From the NCBI GenBank assembly GCA_002366615.1, contig DFBL01000054.1, forward strand, positions 1 through 11,735: a stretch of DNA of 11,735 bases. The letters are read 5' to 3'. This DNA comes from Candidatus Dojkabacteria bacterium UBA3081 (GTDB taxonomy: Bacteria > Patescibacteriota > Dojkabacteria > SC72). Positions 5,966 through 11,735 of the stretch are shown here, one piece after another (position 1 is the stretch's first letter; every line of letters begins with the position of its first letter). Made by a program: the position numbers and the translations under genes. The notes under the pieces are model-generated. The model ran no database searches. It was not told where the DNA came from and saw only the letters and a program-made list of their open reading frames with translations.

Positions 5966-6975
5966 ATCACTATCATGGAGAACTTTGTTTAATATCCTGT
6001 ACATCCGGTAAAAGCTTTGCTAAAAAATTACTAAGAGAGTTAAATAAGAAAAGAGATAAGAAAATACACCTACTTGATACAGATGAGATTCTTTTTGCAA
6101 ATACAGAAATAAAGACGGTATTAAATGAAAGTGTAAGAGGTAGAGATGTCTTTGTAGTTCAAGATATTGAAAATCACTATGATGGAAGAAGTGTTGATGA
6201 GAACTTAAGAGCGCTTTACACCGTTATAGGGGCATGTAGAAGGTGTGATGCCAACTATATTACTGCCGTATTGCCTTCCTACCCATACGCTAGACAGGAA
6301 AAGCAGTGGGGGAGAGAAGATATTACAGCTGCAAGAGTAGCTTGGGAGTTAGAAGGAGATTTGGGAGCAGATCATATCATTTCAATAGATTTACATAATC
6401 CAGCTATACAAGGCTTCTTTAGATCAGCTCAGATTGAAAACCTAAGGGGTAGTTATGTACTAGTACCGCATATAAAAACAAAAATTAGGAATATGGGAGA
6501 TACTGTAGTTACCCCAACTGATTTAGGGGGTGCTAAAAGAGCTAATTACTATGCTCACTCTCTTAACTGTTTTGTTGCCTTTACCTTTAAAACAAGAGAT
6601 TATCACAAAGCTAATACTGTAGAGAATATGGAACTTTTAGGCGATATTGATAACAAAGATGTATATATAGTGGATGATATGATTGATACTGCTGGTACAT
6701 TTTGTAAAGCAGCCACATTGGCTAAAAGTAAGGGTGCTAAGGAGGTAATAGGAGTAACAACATTTGCATTACTTAACAATGATGCTCTTAGTAAACTACA
6801 AGAATTACACAAAGAGAAAATATTAAACAAATTAATATGTACAGATGCATCGTATATTCCTGCTGATATCTTAAAGGAAAACAAATGGATAGAGGTTGTT
6901 TCTGTATCCCAATACTTTGCAGAAATTATCAATAGACTACATAATAGGCAATCAATAGGAGAATTATTAAACTAA
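5962..6975 (+). CDS. prs: Ribose-phosphate pyrophosphokinase (PRPP synthetase)
   Basis: Makes PRPP from ribose 5-phosphate and ATP in the cytoplasm, feeding nucleotide synthesis and phosphoribosyltransferases such as Upp. It has 337 residues, slightly longer than the usual 315. Motifs are SVRGRDVFVVQ (57-67), the ATP-binding YARQEK (109-114), catalytic-site SIDLHNPAIQGFF (141-153, His145), the flexible catalytic loop with Lys210 and Arg212 (FKTRD), and the PRPP-binding loop VYIVDDMIDTAGT (234-246). The N-terminus (1-50) and the catalytic loop (KTRDYHKANTVENMELLG) are divergent, indicating a non-model Prs subfamily, so classical ADP/Pi allostery should not be assumed. It has its own promoter and is separated from the upp operon by the opposite-strand DUF1295 gene. 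Confidence 0.92.
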   Translation: MNHYHGELCLISCTSGKSFAKKLLRELNKKRDKKIHLLDTDEILFANTEIKTVLNESVRGRDVFVVQDIENHYDGRSVDENLRALYTVIGACRRCDANYITAVLPSYPYARQEKQWGREDITAARVAWELEGDLGADHIISIDLHNPAIQGFFRSAQIENLRGSYVLVPHIKTKIRNMGDTVVTPTDLGGAKRANYYAHSLNCFVAFTFKTRDYHKANTVENMELLGDIDNKDVYIVDDMIDTAGTFCKAATLAKSKGAKEVIGVTTFALLNNDALSKLQELHKEKILNKLICTDASYIPADILKENKWIEVVSVSQYFAEIINRLHNRQSIGELLN

Positions 6976-7065
6976 TTCGATAAGATTTGGTTTTATTTTG
7001 TATACGTTATAGAATAATATTTTAAAGACCTAAAGATATTATAATTACATATATATTCTTGTTTT

Positions 7066-7081
7066 ACCTAAGCTTTTAGGT
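7066..7081. repeat. Inverted repeat ACCTAA-GCTT-TTAGGT, with an extra left half at 7028
   Basis: ACCTAA (7066-7071), GCTT, TTAGGT (7076-7081) is a perfect 6-bp inverted repeat. A second copy of the left arm, ACCTAAA, is at 7028-7034 and can also pair with TTTAGGT (7075-7081). Neither strand has a T tract after the stem, so it is not an intrinsic terminator. It lies about 30 bases upstream of the TTGACA at 7113, where a regulator site would be plausible. Confidence 0.35.
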
Positions 7082-7112
7082 TATCCTATAGTAGTATTCA
7101 CTTAAAAAACCC

Positions 7113-7141
7113 TTGACATTTATTAACCCCCTCAATAAAGT
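7113..7141 (+). promoter_or_regulatory. Promoter of the predicted small transcript
   Basis: A perfect TTGACA (7113-7118) is followed after 17 bases by TAAAGT (7136-7141), a 4/6 match to TATAAT. A better-looking TATAGG at 7141-7146 would need a 22-base spacer. The predicted start is about 7148. It faces a hairpin-rich stretch with no long reading frame that ends in a strong terminator. Confidence 0.5.
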
Positions 7142-7237
7142 ATAGGTACTAGGACTTTTAAATCCTACCAGGTTGGTACCGAACTCTGATTTAGAACCAG
7201 TTTTTCTATTTCAGTTGTTTCTGTGGATTTGAATGAT

Positions 7238-7318
7238 ATGTTAATGATTGCAACATTAGCACTATACAATTTGACTTTTGAAATTTATTTCTTCTGTCTA
7301 TTGTTTAGCCAAAGCTAG
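7238..7318 (+). CDS. Possible small hydrophobic peptide, 26 codons (31 from GTG at 7223)
   Basis: The ATG at 7238 starts MLMIATLALYNLTFEIYFF and ends at TAG 7316-7318, a short mostly hydrophobic peptide; an in-frame GTG at 7223 would add five residues. It lies inside the promoter-to-terminator transcript, with its ATG at the base of an 8-pair hairpin. That layout resembles type I toxin mRNAs, but the length is close to chance and there is no Shine-Dalgarno sequence or recognised family. Confidence 0.2.
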   Translation: MLMIATLALYNLTFEIYFFCLLFSQS

Positions 7319-7348
7319 TGTATCGTAATGTACACTTTCCTAGCCTTT

Positions 7349-7385
7349 GGATGGTTGTTTTACTGGAACTCCATCCTTTTTTTTT
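7349..7385 (+). terminator. Intrinsic terminator of the small transcript
   Basis: GGATGG (7349-7354) pairs with CCATCC (7371-7376). GTT (7357-7359) and AAC (7367-7369) can extend the stem inward. Nine T follow (7377-7385). The first two G are shared with the preceding CCAAAG/CTTTGG stem, so the two hairpins partly compete. Confidence 0.8.
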
Positions 7386-7412
7386 GCACACACTTTTTCA
7401 TATTGGTATATA
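7384..7412 (+). promoter_or_regulatory. Promoter of the TVP38/NagZ-like operon, leaderless start
   Basis: TTGCAC (7384-7389), a 17-base spacer, then TATATA (7407-7412) preceded by TGG (7404-7406) as in an extended -10. The expected start point (about 7419-7420) coincides with the ATG at 7420. A TATAAT also begins at 7409, with a 19-base spacer. The -35 overlaps the end of the terminator T tract. Confidence 0.65.
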
Positions 7413-7419
7413 ATAGGGA

Positions 7420-8046
7420 ATGAGAATCACTTTAAAAAAGGTTTTGTATCCTTTATTCTCACTTCTCCTTTTTTTTTCTCTTCTCTATATCTCCCTTTCA
7501 TACTCCTCAGAAGAGATCTCTACCTTTATTTCTAATGCTGGAATATTTGCTCCACTCCTATACATACTCATTCAAATAACTGGTCAGACATTTGCTCCAC
7601 TCAGTACTTCAGCTTTATTTATTGCAGGTTTTATTATGTTTGGTAAAAAAGCAATCTTCTATCTACTCATTGTATGGTTAATATCCTCAGCTCTAAACTT
7701 TTACATAGCAAGAAGGTATGGAAAAAGATTCCTTAAAAAGATAATAGGGGAAGGAGGATTAGAAAAGATAGAAGATATCTCTAAGAGGATTGATACAAAA
7801 AATATTTTTCTTTTACGCCTTTCAACTTTCTACATTAATGATTTTGCATCATATGCCTTTGGGTTTACAAAGGTGTCTTTCAAAGAGTACTACCTTTTTA
7901 CAATACTTAGTATGATTCCTTGGGCAGTAATAATGAGTTTGATTGCTAATCAAAACGATAATATACTCTTTACAACAGCAAAGATAATCTTAAGTATGAT
8001 TCCCTTTGCTATCTTAACTTATATATTCTTAAGAAAGAAATTTTAA
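7420..8046 (+). CDS. TVP38/TMEM64 (DedA-like, VTT domain) membrane protein
   Basis: Multi-pass inner-membrane protein of 208 residues. A hydrophobic N-terminal segment (about 9-27) is followed by a VTT domain from about 40 to 170: APLSTSALFIAGFIMFG (59-75), the small-residue helix ending in FYIARRYGKRF (94-104), a basic amphipathic stretch (105-125), and FLLRLSTF through SYAFGFTKVSFKEYY (130-158). A C-terminal helix follows at about 185-203. DedA/VTT proteins are linked to lipid-carrier or phospholipid flipping and membrane homeostasis; the role of this one is unknown. It is followed after 1 base by the GH3 gene, so the pair is co-transcribed and an envelope function is likely. The message appears leaderless. 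Confidence 0.82.
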   Translation: MRITLKKVLYPLFSLLLFFSLLYISLSYSSEEISTFISNAGIFAPLLYILIQITGQTFAPLSTSALFIAGFIMFGKKAIFYLLIVWLISSALNFYIARRYGKRFLKKIIGEGGLEKIEDISKRIDTKNIFLLRLSTFYINDFASYAFGFTKVSFKEYYLFTILSMIPWAVIMSLIANQNDNILFTTAKIILSMIPFAILTYIFLRKKF

Positions 8047-8047
8047 T

Positions 8048-9208
8048 ATGAAAATATTAAAAGCCTTTTTTTTACTCCTTACACTCCCCCTTTTTATTGG
8101 GCTTCCCTTCCATGTACGTAATCCAACTATTGAAAATGTATATCCTACATTTGAAGATATACATGACTCTGAACCAGTCGAAGTAATAATATTAAATCAG
8201 ATGAGTTTAGAAGAGAAAGTAGGTCAATTGTTGATATTTGGTTTCTATGGGACCTCCCTAAATGCCGATTTACAAACCTTTATTACACAAAATACTGTTG
8301 GAGGATTATTAATTCTTGGTAGAAATATAACAGGAGAGAGTCAATTAAAAAAATTAATTACAGACACTCAAAGTATTTCTGAAATTCCACTTTTCATATC
8401 TATAGATCAGGAAGGAGGAACTGTAGCAAGACTAGGAGGGAATTCCCTTCTAACTATGCCTCAAAGTAGTATGAATACAAAAGAGCAAGCTTACGATATT
8501 GCTCTTAAAAGGGGGAAAATATTGAAAGAGTATGGAATAAATATGAATTTTGCTCCAGTAGTAGAGTATGTAACACAGCCTACTGCCTTTATGATAAAAC
8601 GTGTCTTTAGAGGTACGAAAGATGATGTCGTAGAAAAAAGCAACAGTGCAATTAATGGGTATACAGATTCTCATATTATTCCAGTACCTAAACATTTCCC
8701 AGGACACGGGGACACCCCTTTAGACCCCCATTACAAACTTCCAAATGTAAATATTGATGCAGATGAATGGGATAGTTATATATATACCTTTAAGAAAGTA
8801 TTAGAAAATAGAAACACAAAAATTTTGATGGTAGGGCATATACAGTTTCCCAATATTGATAACAATACCTCTACAGTATCTACAGAAATTATTACAAAAA
8901 GATTGAAAGAAGATCTTGGGTACGAAGGTATAGTACTAACAGATGATATGAATATGGGAGCAATAAATAAACAGGATAGCTACCCAAATATTGCTAAGCA
9001 GGCTCTCTTAGCAGGAAACGATATACTAATGTATAGCAAGGATATTAATATTCAACAAAGTGTATATAATACTCTGATTGCTTTGGTAAGTAGTGGAGAG
9101 ATAACAACTGAGCTTCTTGATGAAAAAGTACTGAAAGTTTTAAGACTTAAGATTGATATGGGTATTGTTGATCCAACCCCCTTTTTAAATGATAGTGAGC
9201 TCGAATAG
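8048..9208 (+). CDS. Glycoside hydrolase family 3, NagZ-like beta-N-acetylhexosaminidase, exported
   Basis: Predicted to remove terminal beta-N-acetylglucosamine from peptidoglycan fragments or related glycans, outside the cytoplasm. Residues 1-22 look like a signal peptide or anchor, unlike cytoplasmic Gram-negative NagZ. The 386-residue protein is a single GH3 TIM-barrel domain: SLEEKVGQLLIFGF (53-66), SIDQEGGTVARL (118-129), KHFPGHGDTPLDPH (215-228) and LTDDMNM (297-303). Asp299 is the expected nucleophile. In the KHFPGHG loop the Asp-His dyad that acts as acid/base in NagZ enzymes is kept (Asp226, His228), but the intervening Ser is Pro. The gene follows the TVP38-like gene by 1 base, and its 3' end overlaps the opposite-strand gene by 24 bases. 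It is one of only two genes here ending in TAG. Confidence 0.88.
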   Translation: MKILKAFFLLLTLPLFIGLPFHVRNPTIENVYPTFEDIHDSEPVEVIILNQMSLEEKVGQLLIFGFYGTSLNADLQTFITQNTVGGLLILGRNITGESQLKKLITDTQSISEIPLFISIDQEGGTVARLGGNSLLTMPQSSMNTKEQAYDIALKRGKILKEYGINMNFAPVVEYVTQPTAFMIKRVFRGTKDDVVEKSNSAINGYTDSHIIPVPKHFPGHGDTPLDPHYKLPNVNIDADEWDSYIYTFKKVLENRNTKILMVGHIQFPNIDNNTSTVSTEIITKRLKEDLGYEGIVLTDDMNMGAINKQDSYPNIAKQALLAGNDILMYSKDINIQQSVYNTLIALVSSGEITTELLDEKVLKVLRLKIDMGIVDPTPFLNDSELE

Positions 9209-9931
9209 GGGAGCTGTTTCATCTTTAAATAGTTGACCAGACATACTTCCCTTTACTGTCTTTATATATTTCTCTCCACCTTCGAATTTAATAAATATAT
9301 CAAATTGAAAATCAGTATTAAGACTAGATTGAGAAATCTCTGCATACTCTAAATATCTAGTTCCATCAAACACCCCATCTCTCTCTTTAATTGCTTTATA
9401 ATCAACATTCCCTATCTCTTTAACGATAATACCAAAATAGGGAGTGACAATATTACTTCTATTTACCTCATTGTATCTTGCTACCTCATCAACAACAACA
9501 TACTCAATACTATTTCCCTCTGACTTAATATCCCCCTTTGTCATACCAAGGGATGATTTCTGAAAGAGAAAGTTTCTACCAATAGTATCTGTCTCTAAAT
9601 CTGTAGGATGAATTAGAACAACGTCCCCTATTGCACAGCTACCTTGGAAATTATTAACTCTAAATTCTCCAATTTTTAACTCTCCAACATCTATAGATAC
9701 AAAGGGAGTTAAATTAACATACAACCTATGGCTATTTTCATCCTCTTGTATATTAAATACAAAAGCAGATACCTCATGTTTAGTAAATTTGACTAAACTC
9801 TCAATCTCTGGGCTAGTAGCCTCTCCCATAACTTGACTCTCAGGTTGCTCCTCTTTTTTGTAAGAAAGATATATCAATACACTGCTAACCAGTGATAGAA
9901 GGAGTATTCCAAAAACAAGATATCTTTTCAT
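9185..9931 (-). CDS. Exported or membrane-anchored protein of unknown function
   Basis: I do not recognise this 248-residue protein. It begins with MKRYLVFGILLLSLVSSVLI, a hydrophobic segment at about 5-22 that should serve as signal peptide or anchor; there is no lipobox cysteine. A linker rich in Glu, Pro and Ser (27-45) precedes a soluble domain with alternating beta-like stretches, for example VSAFVFNI, LYVNLTPFVSIDV and FQFDIFIKF, and one cysteine (in GSCAIGD). The composition suggests an extracytoplasmic beta-rich fold. It is transcribed in the same direction as the CofE-like gene, 53 bases downstream of it, and its last 24 bases are antisense to the end of the GH3 gene. Confidence 0.75.
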   Translation of the reverse strand: MKRYLVFGILLLSLVSSVLIYLSYKKEEQPESQVMGEATSPEIESLVKFTKHEVSAFVFNIQEDENSHRLYVNLTPFVSIDVGELKIGEFRVNNFQGSCAIGDVVLIHPTDLETDTIGRNFLFQKSSLGMTKGDIKSEGNSIEYVVVDEVARYNEVNRSNIVTPYFGIIVKEIGNVDYKAIKERDGVFDGTRYLEYAEISQSSLNTDFQFDIFIKFEGGEKYIKTVKGSMSGQLFKDETAPLFELTII

Positions 9932-9947
9932 AAATAAATATCTAATA

Positions 9948-9977
9948 TTAATATTAAAAGTATATCAGAAATGTCTA
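9948..9977 (-). promoter_or_regulatory. Weak candidate promoter for the exported protein gene
   Basis: On the minus strand, TAGACA (9977-9972) and TATTAA (9953-9948) are separated by 18 bases. The start would lie near 9941, about 10 bases before the ATG at 9931. It is AT-rich and could be chance; read-through from the CofE-like gene is an alternative. Confidence 0.3.
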
Positions 9978-9984
9978 CTTCTTT

Positions 9985-11157
9985 TTACTCTTTTGTATAA
10001 TCATCAAAATAGCCCTGAACAAGAATTACTGGAGTCCCCTTATCCCCGCTCCCACTTGTTAAATCACAAAGACTTCCAAGTAAATCAGTCAACTGTCTAG
10101 GAGTAGTACCCAATGATTTCTCAACCTCATAATCAGGTTCCTTCTTCTGCCTTATCGCATTCTTTACATACTCATTGATATCACCATTTTTGTTCCAATT
10201 TTCTGATATATACTTTAACTTAACCTCTTTTGGTCTACCTTTCAATCCATTTGTAAAGCCGGGAGAAACGACAGGATCTGCTAACTCCCATATCTTACCA
10301 ATGGGATCTTTGAAAGCTCCATCCCCATATACTAAAACTTCAATATCTTTGCCTGTTTCCTTTTTTAATCTTTTCTGGATTGAGTTTACAATATCCTCAC
10401 ACTCCCTTGGAAAAAGCTTTAGCTTTCCCTCCCCCACCTTATTCGAACCTAGTAATCCATACTCTGGATTGTATCCATGCGAGTGTGAAGGTTCTGAAAA
10501 TATATCTGTAAGAGAGTACAAGGTCTTTGCTCCAGATTCCTCAAGTATTTTCTTTGTTCTAAATCTCGTATGGATATCACATACAAGAATATTCTTTGTA
10601 AATCCTAAAATATATTTTGGGTCATTAGAAAAATGAATATGTACATTTCCATTTCCAAGGCTCTTGTAATATTTTGCATAATCAACACCTGTGAATTCAT
10701 GAGGGACATTCTCTCCGAAAAGCTCCCTATATCTATCTTCCTCAAAGGAGTCAATATATGGATTAAGACCCTGTTCATACATCTTGTCAACATCCATTAA
10801 GTGATTTCCTACTTCATCAGAAGGATAGCTTAAAAGTACATGAACTTCCTCACAGGCCTGTGCTATAGATTTTAATATTAAAGAGAACCTGTTTCTACTT
10901 AGTATTGGAAATACAACACCAATATCTTTAGGGAATTTCTCTTTAATCTCTTTTACTAGTTGCTCTTTTGAGATATAGTTGGCCTGTGTGATTGCTACAA
11001 CAGCTTCTGTAATGCCTACAACATCTCTATCGTTGAATTCAAATTTATGCTCCTTGGAAGCTCTAAGCAAAGAACTAACAACAACACTTTCTAAATCATC
11101 CCCCTGTTTAATTACAGGAGTTCTTACTCCCCTAACAGTAGTCCCTATATATCTCAT
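9985..11157 (-). CDS. CofE-like protein (F420-0:L-glutamate ligase family)
   Basis: Protein of the F420_ligase family, 390 residues from the preferred start. CofE itself adds glutamates to coenzyme F420, but long relatives like this one occur in bacteria not known to make F420, so the substrate is uncertain. Family features counted from ATG 11157: IGTTVRGVRTPVIKQGDDL (3-21), DRDVVGITEAVVA (44-56), and a C-terminal region with VYGDGAFKDPIGKIWELADP. I chose ATG 11157 over the ATG 30 bases upstream (11187) because similarity begins at MRYIGTTVRGVRTP and because a plausible -10 box lies at 11172-11167, downstream of the longer start. Nothing else in the window belongs to F420 synthesis. The gene has its own promoter and precedes the exported protein gene. 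Confidence 0.72.
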   Translation of the reverse strand: MRYIGTTVRGVRTPVIKQGDDLESVVVSSLLRASKEHKFEFNDRDVVGITEAVVAITQANYISKEQLVKEIKEKFPKDIGVVFPILSRNRFSLILKSIAQACEEVHVLLSYPSDEVGNHLMDVDKMYEQGLNPYIDSFEEDRYRELFGENVPHEFTGVDYAKYYKSLGNGNVHIHFSNDPKYILGFTKNILVCDIHTRFRTKKILEESGAKTLYSLTDIFSEPSHSHGYNPEYGLLGSNKVGEGKLKLFPRECEDIVNSIQKRLKKETGKDIEVLVYGDGAFKDPIGKIWELADPVVSPGFTNGLKGRPKEVKLKYISENWNKNGDINEYVKNAIRQKKEPDYEVEKSLGTTPRQLTDLLGSLCDLTSGSGDKGTPVILVQGYFDDYTKE

Positions 11158-11166
11158 TGAAATATG

Positions 11167-11194
11167 ATAATAATTTAAAAATACCAACTTCTAA
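11167..11194 (-). promoter_or_regulatory. Candidate promoter of the CofE-like gene
   Basis: On the minus strand, TTAGAA (11194-11189), a 16-base spacer and TATTAT (11172-11167). The expected start point is about 11160, two or three bases before ATG 11157, a leaderless arrangement. This supports the shorter protein start. Confidence 0.45.
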
Positions 11195-11243
11195 TATTAA
11201 AGATTTCTTATGTACATGTCCACAACCCTCCATAATCTTCTAT

Positions 11244-11735
11244 CTAATACCAAGAAGAGGGAACATTAAGAAGGAAAAATGGAATACAACTATACGCAAA
11301 AAGAAGCAGGAGAGGAATAAGTATTAAATATCTCAACCATTTCTTCCTTACGAAAAGTAAAGACTTAGAAAAAAGGATAAAGAGGGGAATAATAACCGGA
11401 AAAACATATCTTCCCTGCAAAGCTAAATAGAAATGATTAAATCTAAGATACTTGGTATAGTTTTGTACAAAGAAAAGGATAGAAATATAAAAAAGAGTAA
11501 TAGTTATTAAATAGTAATCAACTTTATCCCATCTTTTTCTATACTTAACACCCAAAACTATAGCTATTGAAAAAAACAGTAAGTAGGGAATTTTGAAATA
11601 CTCTGGCATATATAAACTACTGTCTGCCATAATTCCAAAGATTTTCCCTGTAATATTCCATACCCAATACCCAAAGTATCTTACAAAATCAATCCTTTCT
11701 CCATTAAAAATCATTTCGACAATTTGACCAACTCC
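11244..11735 (-). CDS. Multi-pass membrane protein, C-terminal part (possibly DUF2142-like); continues past the right edge
   Basis: The reading frame is open to the window edge (upstream residues GVGQIVE precede the internal Met at 11714), so the gene begins outside. The 163 visible residues contain hydrophobic helices at roughly 45-60, 72-90, 105-122 and 135-155 and the sequence ALQGRYVFPVIIPLF. A GRY.P motif of this kind between membrane helices occurs in DUF2142 and related polysaccharide or glycosyltransferase-type membrane proteins. The end is a TAG at 11244-11246, and 86 bases separate it from the CofE-like ATG. The fragment is too short for a firm family call. Confidence 0.6.
   Translation of the reverse strand, partial: GVGQIVEMIFNGERIDFVRYFGYWVWNITGKIFGIMADSSLYMPEYFKIPYLLFFSIAIVLGVKYRKRWDKVDYYLITITLFYISILFFVQNYTKYLRFNHFYLALQGRYVFPVIIPLFILFSKSLLFVRKKWLRYLILIPLLLLFAYSCIPFFLLNVPSSWY

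Larger units (their letters stand above)
7148..7385 (+). ncRNA. Candidate structured small RNA (about 240 nt), family not recognised
   Basis: This stretch runs from a TTGACA promoter to an intrinsic terminator inside a 444-base gap without a convincing long reading frame. Local hairpins include 7239-7246 with 7254-7261 (8 pairs, one G-U) and a longer one, CCAAAG (7309-7314) with CTTTGG (7345-7350), capped by AGTGTA (7317-7322) with TACACT (7331-7336). I do not see the conserved cores of SRP RNA, RNase P RNA or tmRNA. A 6S-like RNA of similar length is possible but unsupported. A short hydrophobic reading frame (7223 or 7238 to 7318) inside it leaves open a small-peptide mRNA. Exact ends are inferred. 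Confidence 0.45.
6976..7419. other. 444-base gap between prs and the TVP38-like gene
   Basis: There is no convincing long gene here. In order it holds: an AT-rich stretch after prs with no clear terminator (6976-7027), the repeated ACCTAA half-sites (7028-7081), a TTGACA promoter (7113), a hairpin-rich candidate RNA (7148-7348), a strong intrinsic terminator (7349-7385), and the promoter of the next operon (7384-7412). In this otherwise compact window such a long gap is itself a sign of an RNA gene. Confidence 0.6.

Noticed and set aside
7165..7183. T-box-like sequence (GGTTGGTACCGAAC resembles the T-box core GGTGGTACCGCG)
   Set aside because: It sits near the 5' end of the predicted transcript, far from the terminator, with no Stem I or antiterminator arrangement, and no aminoacylation or amino-acid gene follows. 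Partial sequence likeness only.
10175..10636. Plus-strand reading frame of 153 codons inside the CofE-like gene
   Set aside because: Antisense shadow of a gene with clear family motifs; no motif or promoter of its own.
11158..11187. Longer N-terminus (10 extra residues) for the CofE-like protein
   Set aside because: The longer start lies upstream of the likely -10 box, and family similarity begins at the ATG at 11157.
1..11735. CRISPR arrays, insertion sequences, tRNA or rRNA genes
   Set aside because: I saw no repeat-spacer periodicity, no transposase reading frames with terminal repeats, and no tRNA- or rRNA-like conserved segments on either strand.

Overview
The window is AT-rich (by eye about one third G+C) and gene-dense, with short intergenic gaps. 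The organism is bacterial: DgkA, an ABC importer, Upp, Prs, and sigma70-type promoters of the TTGACA / TATATT kind. Shine-Dalgarno sequences are nearly absent, and several promoter -10 boxes lie 7-16 bases from the start codon, so leaderless or near-leaderless messages look common. Low G+C, weak SD use and divergent enzyme families would fit a Patescibacteria/CPR-type lineage (Dojkabacteria-like, for example), but a Firmicute-like bacterium cannot be excluded from sequence alone. All complete intact genes here end in TAA or TAG and none in TGA.

Layout. At the left edge is the start of a minus-strand diacylglycerol/undecaprenol kinase gene (dgkA, cut by the window). Divergent from it is a tight plus-strand operon (462-5040): permease, ATPase and second permease of an NMT1/THI5-type ABC importer, its membrane-anchored binding protein, uracil phosphoribosyltransferase (upp), and a DUF523 protein with the three cysteines of the 2-thiouracil desulfidase TudS family. 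These junctions overlap by 8-17 bases or have gaps of 6-31 bases. The set reads as a pyrimidine (uracil and possibly thiouracil) uptake and salvage unit. The operon has an unusual 5' end: a perfect 8-bp inverted repeat places the ATG in its loop, and an intrinsic-terminator hairpin lies inside the first 22 codons.

Convergent to the operon is a DUF1295 membrane protein gene (5051-5863, minus) interrupted by one in-frame TGA. Divergent from that is prs (PRPP synthetase), which would supply the co-substrate for Upp. A 444-base gap (6976-7419) follows. It holds a candidate operator, a TTGACA promoter, about 240 bases of hairpin-rich sequence ending in a strong intrinsic terminator (a probable small RNA or small-peptide transcript), and the promoter of the next operon.

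The right part is envelope-oriented. A TVP38/DedA-family (VTT) membrane protein and a secreted GH3 (NagZ-like) glycosidase are co-oriented with a 1-base gap. Convergent to them are an unrecognised exported protein and a CofE-like (F420-0:L-glutamate ligase family) protein. The right edge holds the C-terminal part of a multi-pass membrane protein, possibly DUF2142-like.

The most interesting points are the importer-upp-DUF523 operon with its odd leader, the promoter-to-terminator transcript at about 7148-7385, and the single in-frame TGA in the DUF1295 gene.
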